A stretch of DNA of 11,293 bases, from assembly GCA_937141995.1 (NCBI GenBank), contig CAKZQX010000762.1, positions 1 to 11,293 on the forward strand, in the 5' to 3' direction. Position numbers and translations under genes: made by a program. The notes under the pieces were generated by a model. It was given only the letters and a program-made list of their open reading frames with translations, searched no databases and was not told where the DNA came from. Source of the DNA: an uncultured Chloroflexaceae bacterium (GTDB lineage: Bacteria > Chloroflexota > Chloroflexia > Chloroflexales > Chloroflexaceae). Shown here in pieces: positions 5,426-11,293 of this stretch. The first letter of the stretch is position 1. Each line of letters opens with the position of its first letter.

Positions 5426-5598
5426 GAGACTGTCTGAAAAGGGGTGGTCATGGGGCGACGGCCCCGAAGCGGGAGTCCCGGCTTCAGCCGGTTCCGGCCA
5501 CACACCGGCTGAAGCCGGGACTCCTGGGGCGCTGTCCGGTGTCGCAGGACACCCGGCATGCCGTGGGACCGACGCGAATCATCTTTTCAGACAGTCTC
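5426..5598. mobile_element. MITE-like element with IS5-type ends
   Basis: A 173-bp element bounded by perfect 16-bp terminal inverted repeats (GAGACTGTCTGAAAAG, 5426-5441; complement at 5583-5598) and flanked on both sides by TTA (5423-5425, 5599-5601), a likely 3-bp target duplication. Ends starting GAG with a TNA target fit the IS1031/ISL2-like branch of the IS5 family, recalled rather than searched. It has no coding capacity; its centre is palindrome copy B, with further pairing GCCCC/GGGGC outside it. It would need a transposase supplied in trans. Its right end lies 4 bases from the Shine-Dalgarno of the MFS gene. Confidence 0.8.
5472..5524. repeat. REP-like palindrome, copy B (inside the MITE)
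   Basis: A perfect 20-bp inverted repeat (5472-5491 / 5505-5524; arm GGAGTCCCGGCTTCAGCCGG) with a 13-base loop. The start of the loop together with the arm end reads GGTTCCGGCCA, shared with copy A apart from one C. It is nested in the MITE-like element. Confidence 0.85.
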
Positions 5599-5616
5599 TT
5601 AGAAAGGAACGATAGT

Positions 5617-6831
5617 ATGCGCCATGCACACCCACCGTCCGCGTGGCTGGTGGCCCTGGGCGGGATGTTCGGGTTGGTGATTGCTATGGGCGTCGGGCGT
5701 TTTGCCTACACGCCGCTGCTGCCGATTATGCAGCAGGAGTATGGTTTTGGGTCCGATGTGGCCGGCGGTCTGGCGGCGGTTAACTATGGCGGCTACCTGC
5801 TCGGTGCGCTCTTCTGTATGGCTGTGCCACTGGGAAGTTGGCGCGTGCCACTGTTTCGCGGGAGCCTGCTGCTGAGTGTGATTACGACGGCGGCGATGGG
5901 GCTGTTTGATCTGCCCATGGCCTGGTGGCCTTTGCGGTTTCTGGCGGGGCTCGCCGGCGCGGGCGTAATGGTAGTGGGCGTGGCTATCGCGCTGGACAGT
6001 CTGGCGCAACGCGGTGCGGGCAAGTTCAGCGGTCTGGTCTTCGCGGGTGTGGGTGTAGGCATTGCGTTGTCGGGCGTGGCAGTGCTGCTGCTCGATGACC
6101 TGCTGGATGCGCGCGGGCTCTGGCTGGCGCTGGCGCTGCTCTGCCTGCCGCCGGCCGTTGCCGGCCAACACTGGCTGCGGGATGCGCCGTCCCGGACGCA
6201 GCCGGTGCCAACCCGGCAACCGTCTCCACCGTTTGTCATGCCACCCTTTCTGCCATGGCTGGCGGCGGCCTATGGCTGCGTGGGCCTGGGCTACATCGTC
6301 AGCGGCACCTTTCTGGTGGCAATTGTGCAGGAGAATATTACCGGCAGCGCAGCGGGAACGAGCACATGGATCGTGGTGGGGCTGGCGGCGGCCGGTTCGA
6401 CCCTGGTGTGGCCGGCGCTGGCTGCTCGTTTTGGGGATGTGCGCGCACTGGTGACAGCCCATGCATTGCAGGCGCTCGGCATTGCGCTGCCTGCGTTGTC
6501 GCCGGGGTTGGTGGCAGCCTATGCGGGGGCGGTTCTGTTCGGTGGTACACTTATGGGCATTGTGGCACTGACGATGGGCCTGGGGCGGCGGCTCGCGCCG
6601 CAGCAGAGTGCGCGTGTGCTCGGGCTGCTGACGGCGGCCTACGGAACCGGGCAGATAATCGGGCCGCTCCTGGCGGGGGTGATTGCCGCGCGCACGAATA
6701 GCTTTACGCTGCCGCTGGCTGGAGCGGCGCTGGTGGTGACGGCAGGTGCTGTCCTGCTGCTGATTGGATCACGCTGGGGAACTGGTTATCAGACTGTCAG
6801 AATGAAAGGAAAGACCAATGCCATACGTTAA
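5617..6831 (+). CDS. YbfB/YjiJ-family MFS transporter
   Basis: 404 residues and about 12 membrane helices. The N-terminus (WLVALGGMFGLVIAMGVGRFAYTPLLPIMQQEYGF) is the hallmark of the YbfB/YjiJ MFS subfamily; a GxxxGP-type stretch, 'GTGQIIGPLLAGVI', appears near residue 350 in the C-terminal half. Substrates of this subfamily are mostly unknown. ATG 5617 is chosen for its AAAGGA (5603-5608) and because family homology starts there; the same frame is open upstream through the MITE and palindrome, which is not coding. It is divergent from lysR and overlaps the tautomerase start by 14 bases, so the two are co-transcribed. No clear promoter is visible between the MITE and the gene. Confidence 0.9.
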   Translation: MRHAHPPSAWLVALGGMFGLVIAMGVGRFAYTPLLPIMQQEYGFGSDVAGGLAAVNYGGYLLGALFCMAVPLGSWRVPLFRGSLLLSVITTAAMGLFDLPMAWWPLRFLAGLAGAGVMVVGVAIALDSLAQRGAGKFSGLVFAGVGVGIALSGVAVLLLDDLLDARGLWLALALLCLPPAVAGQHWLRDAPSRTQPVPTRQPSPPFVMPPFLPWLAAAYGCVGLGYIVSGTFLVAIVQENITGSAAGTSTWIVVGLAAAGSTLVWPALAARFGDVRALVTAHALQALGIALPALSPGLVAAYAGAVLFGGTLMGIVALTMGLGRRLAPQQSARVLGLLTAAYGTGQIIGPLLAGVIAARTNSFTLPLAGAALVVTAGAVLLLIGSRWGTGYQTVRMKGKTNAIR

Positions 6832-7021
6832 CATCAAAATTACCCGCGAGGGTGCGACCGCCGAGCAGAAAGCCGCACTGATCAAGGGCGTGACGCAACT
6901 GCTGGTGGATGTGCTGGGCAAGAATCCGAAAACTACGGTGGTGGTAATCGACGAGGTCGAGACGGATAACTGGGGCGTCGCCGGGGAGACAATCACGGCG
7001 CGGCGTCAACGTGGCGAGTAG
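6818..7021 (+). CDS. 4-oxalocrotonate tautomerase family protein
   Basis: 67 residues, the normal size for the small tautomerase superfamily. After Met removal the N-terminus is Pro (MPYVNIKI), the catalytic general base. The pattern EGATAEQKAALIKGVTQLLVDVLGKNPKTTVVVIDEV...NWGVAGE matches the beta-alpha-beta fold. The residues aligning with Arg11 and Arg39 of classical 4-OT are Ala and Val, so it probably does not use the classical 2-hydroxymuconate substrate; a Trp replaces Phe50. AAGGA (6806-6810) lies 7 bases before ATG 6818. The start lies within the last codons of the MFS gene, indicating translational coupling and a possible shared substrate pathway under the LysR regulator. Confidence 0.9.
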   Translation: MPYVNIKITREGATAEQKAALIKGVTQLLVDVLGKNPKTTVVVIDEVETDNWGVAGETITARRQRGE

Positions 7022-7052
7022 GCGCGTTGTCCGGTGGTGCCTCACGGCGTTG

Positions 7053-7082
7053 TTGCGCTGCCAGTGATAGCAGTGCTATAAT
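7053..7082 (+). promoter_or_regulatory. Promoter of the sfsA-like gene
   Basis: TTGCGC (7053-7058) and a perfect TATAAT (7077-7082) are separated by 18 bases, and the -10 is extended (TGC before it). It gives a leader of about 65 bases. Confidence 0.6.
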
Positions 7083-7155
7083 GATCAAACGTATTATTCC
7101 CGGCACTGGTCAGTAGTACGCCCCTTCCCCGCTCTACCGATGAGGTTACACGGTT

Positions 7156-7875
7156 ATGCCCGTCCATGTTCCACTGGTTGGTGGTATTCCACCGGTGTCT
7201 GCAAACTTTATTGTCCGGCGTACGCAGTTTACCGTTGAGGCACGGCTCAACGAGCGGCTGATTCTGGCGTATATCGCCGATCGGGGCGGGCTGGATGAAC
7301 TGCTGCTGCCCGGCGCGCAACTGTTGCTAACCTCCCGGCAGGCTAACCGGCGCAAAACGACCTTTCAGGTGACGGCCATCGCTATTGGTGATGCGTTTGT
7401 GTCGCTGGAGCCGGAGTTGTCCAAACAGTTGATCGCGGTGGCCCTGGCAGACGGTGTCCTGCCCCAGTTTGCGCGGTGTAGCCGCATTCAGCCGGCAGCG
7501 CAGGTGGGCAACCATCGCTTTGACTTCCGCCTGGGTGAGGGATTGGCGACATGCCTGGTGGAGGTCGAATCGACGGTTCAGCTTGGTACTGGAGTGCGGC
7601 TCTTCCCCGATGTACCGACCGGCCATGGGCAGCAGCAGATCGCGCTGCTGACGACGCTGGCCCGGAATGGACAGCGCGCGGCGATTATTTTTGTAGTGCA
7701 GGGCAGCAGCAACAAAGCGTTTGCACCGGGCACCCATGGCGATCTGGGTTTTGGGCGAGCCCTGCGGCGGGCGATTGCTGCCGGGGTTGAAGTGTATGCC
7801 TACCGCTGTCCTGTGACCCCGGAAGGCATCAGCCTGGGTGAGCCGCTGCCGATCACTGGCGCACCGTACAATTAG
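7156..7875 (+). CDS. sfsA: SfsA-family protein with altered nuclease motif
   Basis: 239 residues, matching SfsA length. The N-terminal OB-like part has FIVRRTQFTVEARLNERLILAYIADRGGLDELLLPGAQLLL (about 18-58). The C-terminal PD-(D/E)xK-like part has RFDF (D123), LVEVES (E136, then E138), LFPDVPTGHGQQQ (149-161), RAAIIFVVQ and the end AGVEVYAYRCPVTPEGISLGEPLPI. In typical SfsA the second motif is EVKS and the next is TxRGxxH; here the Lys is Glu, the Arg is His and the final His is Gln. It may therefore be catalytically dead or altered. SfsA was first linked to sugar fermentation and is thought to be a nucleic-acid-binding nuclease. ATG 7156 has TGAGGT 9 bases upstream. It is monocistronic, and no terminator is obvious after it. 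Confidence 0.85.
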   Translation: MPVHVPLVGGIPPVSANFIVRRTQFTVEARLNERLILAYIADRGGLDELLLPGAQLLLTSRQANRRKTTFQVTAIAIGDAFVSLEPELSKQLIAVALADGVLPQFARCSRIQPAAQVGNHRFDFRLGEGLATCLVEVESTVQLGTGVRLFPDVPTGHGQQQIALLTTLARNGQRAAIIFVVQGSSNKAFAPGTHGDLGFGRALRRAIAAGVEVYAYRCPVTPEGISLGEPLPITGAPYN

Positions 7876-7951
7876 TAGAACCCTGTTGCGTATTGTCCGG
7901 GTTTATGGGCATGGTTGTGACTAACGTATACCGATCAGTGACGACCAGTTA

Positions 7952-7979
7952 TTGACAGGATTTACGCAGTTGATATGCA
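7952..7979 (+). promoter_or_regulatory. Promoter of the CPBP-UMF1 operon
   Basis: A perfect TTGACA (7952-7957) precedes TATGCA (7974-7979) by 16 bases, with TGA directly before the -10 (extended type). Transcription would start near 7986, giving a leader of about 128 bases before the small ORF at 8114. Within the leader, AACATG and CATGTT (about 8048-8076) could form a short stem. Confidence 0.45.
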
Positions 7980-8113
7980 AACTGGACGTTTGATCAGATG
8001 GAAGCCGAATTTGCCTACGGTAGTGTGGTGCTTTTTGATGTTTTCATAACATGTTTGAACGCAGTGTAAGCATGTTGCAAAAAGATGGTTTCTTCCGCCC
8101 TGCAGGAGGAGAC

Positions 8114-8176
8114 ATGTCCTTCCGGGTTCGTGACCGCGTAACTCCTGTTATTGATCATAAAAACAATGCCTGCTGA
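8114..8176 (+). CDS. Putative 20-residue leader peptide overlapping the CPBP start
   Basis: ATG 8114 is preceded by AGGAGGAG (8104-8111), one of the strongest Shine-Dalgarno sequences in the window. The ORF reads MSFRVRDRVTPVIDHKNNAC and stops at TGA 8174-8176. It overlaps, out of frame, the first codons of the CPBP gene (ATG 8166), which has no Shine-Dalgarno of its own. This suggests that translation of the CPBP gene is coupled to that of the small ORF. The peptide resembles nothing I know, and its role may be only regulatory. Confidence 0.5.
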   Translation: MSFRVRDRVTPVIDHKNNAC

Positions 8177-9233
8177 TAACCAGTCTCCTCCGGAACGGTT
8201 CGATACATTTGCCGGTCTCCCCGCAGCTCTGCTCTTTGCGGTGCTGCTGATTGGTGATTTTGCCCTGGCTGCGTTCACGACAACGATGCCGTCCGGTGAG
8301 CGCTGGGCGGCGCTGACGACCTTTACACTGCTGGCGCTGGCCTATCTGCTGCAGGGTCTTGCCGGGCTGTATGACGCGCTGGGCCGGATTGTGCGGCGCG
8401 ATACACGCGCACTGGCAGCACTGGTGGCGCTGTTGCCCGCGCTCTACATCTCTTACAGCAGCGCGGTGGACGAGTTTGTCTGGCGTGGCCTGGCAACTGC
8501 CGTGATCTTTGTGGCTCTGCCAACCGTGGCGCTGCTCCGCGTGCGTGGAGTGCGTGACCCGACGCCGCTGGATTTTGTTGCCATCCTCTACCTCTGGGTT
8601 TCAATCGATCTGGGGCTTGTCCCGGAAGTGCCGCTGCCGCAGCAAGGCGGGCAGGTTGGCTTCTTCTTCCTGGGTACGGTGCCGCTGGTCTTGCTGTTGC
8701 TGGCGGCGCGCGGATGGTCCGGGTTGGGGTTTACCTGGTTTCTTACCTGGCGCGATCTGCTCCCGGCGCTGCTGGCGTCCGGAGTGCTGCTGCTGGTACT
8801 GATCCCGCTGGTGCCGGCGTTGGGTCTGCTGCAACCGGCAATGCGTTCCCTGCCGGCAACTACCCTGCTGAGTCAGGCGATCACACTCTATTTTCTGGTG
8901 GCGCTGCCGCAGGAGATTATCTTCCGAGGAGTGATCCAGAATGGCATCAAACGGGCGGCTGAGGCGGCGCTACGCCACGATACGGGCGGGTTGATTACGC
9001 GGATGCTGCGGCCGGTTCTGCGCCATCCGCGCACGCTCAGTCTGCTGTTGGCCGCGCTGATCTTCGGTGCGTTCTCCCTGAATGATGCGCCCACGCCGGA
9101 GCACGCCTTTTTGCCGGCTGCGCTGACCGGCCTGGGCTATGGCTGGGTCTACCAGCGCACGGGGAAGGTGACGGCTTCGGCGGTAACGCACCTGCTGGTG
9201 ATCTGGGTCTGCCGCATCTTTTTTGGTGTGTAA
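8166..9233 (+). CDS. CPBP (CAAX protease/bacteriocin-processing) family membrane protein
   Basis: 355 residues and about 8-9 membrane helices. The C-terminal half carries the CPBP signature: QEIIFRGVIQNG (E250, R254; motif EExxxR with Gln in place of the first Glu), IFGAFSLNDAP (299-309) and a last motif with H342 (TASAVTHLLVIW). The second-motif His, normally FxxxH, is Ser304 here, so one metal ligand of the Rce1-type glutamic protease site is missing and activity is doubtful. The family includes CAAX proteases and immunity or processing proteins. ATG 8166 is chosen as the first ATG in frame; TTG 8151 is possible, and a stop at 8139-8141 bounds the frame. The stop overlaps the next gene's ATG (TAATG), so the two are coupled. 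Confidence 0.85.
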   Translation: MPADNQSPPERFDTFAGLPAALLFAVLLIGDFALAAFTTTMPSGERWAALTTFTLLALAYLLQGLAGLYDALGRIVRRDTRALAALVALLPALYISYSSAVDEFVWRGLATAVIFVALPTVALLRVRGVRDPTPLDFVAILYLWVSIDLGLVPEVPLPQQGGQVGFFFLGTVPLVLLLLAARGWSGLGFTWFLTWRDLLPALLASGVLLLVLIPLVPALGLLQPAMRSLPATTLLSQAITLYFLVALPQEIIFRGVIQNGIKRAAEAALRHDTGGLITRMLRPVLRHPRTLSLLLAALIFGAFSLNDAPTPEHAFLPAALTGLGYGWVYQRTGKVTASAVTHLLVIWVCRIFFGV

Positions 9234-10633
9234 TGAACAAAAAAGCCGAAAAGACACAACCGCATACGCCGCCGGAACCCAACAATCGCCGTGAGCAGAT
9301 TGGCTGGTACTTTTATGACTGGGCTAACTCGGCCTTTGCCACAACGGTGATTGCGGTCTTCCTGGGGCCATATCTGACATCCATTGCGGAGGCAGCCGCC
9401 GATGCGCAGGGCCGCATCTACCCGCTGGGTATTGCCGTTAACTTTGATGCCTTCTACCCCTTCCTGATCGCCCTGTCTGTGATTACCCAGGTGCTGGTGC
9501 TGCCCATCCTGGGGGCATTTGCCGACTATTCGCACCTCAAGAAGCAGTTGCTGGGTGTGTTTGCCTACATCGGCGCATTTGCCACGATGGGCATGTATTT
9601 TTTGCAAGGGACCAACTACCTGCTGGGGGGGCTGCTCTTTCTGGTTGCCAACCTGAGCTTTGGGGCGTCGATTGTATTTTACAATGCCTTCCTGCCCGAG
9701 ATTGCCACGTCCGACCGGCGCGACGCGGTCTCGGCGCGGGGGTGGGCACTGGGCTACCTGGGTGGCGGCGTCTTGCTGGCGCTGAACCTGCTGCTCTATG
9801 CGCGCGCGGACGGCCTGGGCCTGACGGATGGGCAGGCCGCGCGGATCAGTCTGCTATCGGCGGGAGTTTGGTGGGCCATCTTCACATGCATTCCACTGGC
9901 GGCACTTCGGTCCCGGTACGCGGTAAAGCCGTTGCCGGCGGGTGAGCGCTACCTCTCCGCCGGCTTCCGGCAGTTGGGGCATACGCTGCGCGAGTTGCGG
10001 CTCTTTCCGCAGACGCTGCTCTTCCTGGTGGCCTATCTGCTCTACAACGACGGCATCCAGGCCGTGATTGCGCTGTCGGCGCAGTTTGGCGGGCAGGAGT
10101 TGGGCCTGCCACTCTCCTCGCTGACGGCATTGATCCTGATGGTACAATTTGTGGCCTTTTTTGGCGCGCTGGCATTTGGCTCAGTTGCCCGGCTGATCGG
10201 CTCCAAACAGACGATCATGGTGAGCCTGCTGATCTGGGCGGGAGCGCTGATCTATGCCTATGCCTGGCTGGAGACCGAAGGACAGTTTTTTGCGATGGGC
10301 GCGGTGATTGCGCTGGTGCTGGGCGGCACGCAGGCGCTGAGTCGCTCGGTCTTCTCGCTGATGATTCCGCGCGGGCATGAGGCCGAGTATTTCAGCCTGT
10401 ATGAGATAAGTGAACGGGGCACAAGCTGGCTGGCCCCGCTGCTGTTCGGTCTGGCGCTCCAGTACACCGATAGCTACCGCATTGCCATCGTCTCGCTGAT
10501 TGTTTTCTTCCTGCTGGGGCTGGTGTTGCTGGTCCGGGTGGATGTGCGCCGGGCAGCGCTGGCGGTGGGCAATGAACCTCCCGCGCCGCCACGCATTCGC
10601 GCACGAACACATGCGGCCGACCCGCCCGATTGA
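9233..10633 (+). CDS. UMF1/Atg22-like MFS transporter
   Basis: 466 residues and about 12 membrane helices. The opening REQIGWYFYDWANSAFATTVIAVFLGPYLT (about 20-49) is the hallmark of the UMF1 (Atg22-like) MFS family; LGAFADYSHLKKQLL is the conserved loop after helix 2 or 3, and SRSVFSLMIPRGHEAEYFSLYEI is the C-terminal family motif. Eukaryotic Atg22 exports amino acids from the vacuole; substrates of bacterial members are unknown. It begins inside the CPBP stop codon (TAATG), with no separate Shine-Dalgarno visible, so it is translated by coupling. It ends 5 bases before the convergent gene, and no terminator is visible in that gap. Confidence 0.92.
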   Translation: MNKKAEKTQPHTPPEPNNRREQIGWYFYDWANSAFATTVIAVFLGPYLTSIAEAAADAQGRIYPLGIAVNFDAFYPFLIALSVITQVLVLPILGAFADYSHLKKQLLGVFAYIGAFATMGMYFLQGTNYLLGGLLFLVANLSFGASIVFYNAFLPEIATSDRRDAVSARGWALGYLGGGVLLALNLLLYARADGLGLTDGQAARISLLSAGVWWAIFTCIPLAALRSRYAVKPLPAGERYLSAGFRQLGHTLRELRLFPQTLLFLVAYLLYNDGIQAVIALSAQFGGQELGLPLSSLTALILMVQFVAFFGALAFGSVARLIGSKQTIMVSLLIWAGALIYAYAWLETEGQFFAMGAVIALVLGGTQALSRSVFSLMIPRGHEAEYFSLYEISERGTSWLAPLLFGLALQYTDSYRIAIVSLIVFFLLGLVLLVRVDVRRAALAVGNEPPAPPRIRARTHAADPPD

Positions 10634-10638
10634 TTTGA

Positions 10639-11293
10639 TTATACATGCCCAAAATCATACGCGGTCTGTTCGGCAATCAGCGCCACCTCAGCGGGGGAAA
10701 GATCAAACAGGGCCGCAACACGCATGTTGAGGTCGGTTTCCAGGCGGGTCATCGCAGCGGTATGCTGCGCATGCATCTGTTGTCGGGTTGCCAGCCACTG
10801 CTCCCACTCGCCCCGGTAACGTGCCGGGATATCGTTGTCGAAGACGGCAACCAGTTCGGTACGCAATGTCATAAAGTCCAGTTCCCACCAGTGGTAGAGG
10901 CGTTCACTGAACTGCGCGCCGGGTGGCCCCAGATCTTTCAGGATGCGGCGGCGGGCATCGGTATGCAGTTGGTAGCGTGCGCCGGCCTCGGCGGAAAGCT
11001 GCTGCGCCAGCGTGCCAATGGCGGCACGTTCAGCGTCCGGCGCGGCGGGAATGGGCAGGCGTGCCGGCACCTCGGCTGTAAGCCGCTTGAGCGTGCCCGG
11101 CGGGGTAGCATTGCTTTCGCAGATCAGCCACCAGGCTACCCGGCTCGCCAGGATGCCGTGAAGGTAGGGCGTTGCCTGGGGCAGGCAGGCCGATGCGCCG
11201 TCGATCCGGGTAGGTGAGGCATCCCAGACGAACCGGGGGGATATGGCGCGCAACGGCCAGCAGATGCGCGGGGTAGCAAAGGCGGTTGTGTCG
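10639..11293 (-). CDS. C-terminal part of an Eco57I/TaqI-like restriction-modification protein (partial)
   Basis: 217 residues are visible, and the frame stays open to the right edge, so the N-terminal part is missing from the window. The first visible residues (TTAFATPRICWP, then ISPRFVWD) match the beginning of a TaqI-like target-recognition region, in which a K/R-I-x-W/Y strand and a 'FxWD' strand precede 'LPQATPYLHGILASRVAWWLI', the helix repeated in specificity domains. 'LPIPA' then begins a long helical tail (AERAAIGTLAQQLSAEAGA, LTRxE-type segments), ending in LSPAEVALIAEQTAYDFGHV. Such proteins join an N6-adenine methylase, and often a nuclease, to a DNA recognition domain. Stop TAA 10641-10639. 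The methylase motif NPPY should lie in the missing part. Confidence 0.75.
   Translation of the reverse strand, partial: DTTAFATPRICWPLRAISPRFVWDASPTRIDGASACLPQATPYLHGILASRVAWWLICESNATPPGTLKRLTAEVPARLPIPAAPDAERAAIGTLAQQLSAEAGARYQLHTDARRRILKDLGPPGAQFSERLYHWWELDFMTLRTELVAVFDNDIPARYRGEWEQWLATRQQMHAQHTAAMTRLETDLNMRVAALFDLSPAEVALIAEQTAYDFGHV

Noticed and set aside
5335..5616. N-terminal extension of the MFS transporter (94 more residues in frame)
   Set aside because: The extension translates the palindromes and the MITE, has no family resemblance, and the strong RBS plus family N-terminus place the start at 5617.
5599..6462. Long leftward open frame (287 codons)
   Set aside because: It lies antisense to the MFS gene in high-GC coding DNA; its composition (rich in Gln, His, Arg) is that of a shadow frame, and no RBS or family was recognised.
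7998..8069. 23-codon ORF upstream of the CPBP leader (MEAEFAYGSVV...)
   Set aside because: It has no Shine-Dalgarno sequence and no sign of coupling; only the ORF at 8114 is supported.

Overview
The window looks like chromosomal DNA from a member of the Chloroflexota, probably near Chloroflexus/Roseiflexus. This is inferred from protein style only, not from a search. The pointers are a secreted CAP-domain protein carrying the 'YLPLML' motif common in Chloroflexota exported proteins, a membrane-anchored protein with a long Pro/Thr stalk, a free-standing DICT domain protein, moderately GC-rich coding sequence, and many short palindromic repeats between genes. Several putative promoters have an extended -10 (TGnTATAAT).

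Layout. Positions 1-515 hold a leftward promoter at the edge and a rightward Phd/YefM-type antitoxin gene with no toxin beside it, closed by a long bidirectional terminator. Positions 521-732 are a leftward tRNA-Glu(CTC)/tRNA-Asp(GTC) pair with a near-consensus promoter. Positions 1016-1735 encode a secreted CAP/YkwD-like protein, convergent with hisF (1807-2589, minus), which stands alone without other his genes and has a tandem heptamer repeat in its leader. Positions 2824-3492 encode a membrane-anchored Pro/Thr-stalk protein ending in a small Cys-containing domain. It overlaps tail to tail with a leftward DICT-domain gene (3471-4112), whose upstream DNA carries iterated TACGATATTG boxes.

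Positions 4224-6831 (plus 6818-7021) form a likely regulatory unit: a LysR-type regulator (minus), a 526-bp gap, then a YbfB/YjiJ-type MFS transporter whose last codons overlap a small tautomerase gene. The gap holds the lysR promoter, a T-N11-A site, a REP-like palindrome, and a 173-bp MITE-like element with IS5-type ends and a TTA target duplication. That element contains a second copy of the same palindrome and ends a few bases from the transporter's ribosome binding site.

Positions 7156-7875 encode an SfsA-family protein that has lost the catalytic lysine. Positions 7952-10633 are a probable operon: a leader with a strong Shine-Dalgarno driving a 20-codon ORF that overlaps the start of a CPBP-family membrane protein, followed by a UMF1/Atg22-like MFS transporter joined by a TAATG stop/start overlap. 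The right edge (10639-11293, minus) is the C-terminal part of an Eco57I/TaqI-like restriction-modification protein running out of the window.

Most of this is ordinary chromosome. There is no CRISPR array, phage module or complete transposase. The most unusual signals are non-coding or regulatory: the covarying palindrome pair with one copy nested in a MITE, the hisF heptamer array, the DICT upstream boxes, the overlapping leader ORF, and the two enzyme-family proteins (SfsA-like, CPBP) that lack key active-site residues.
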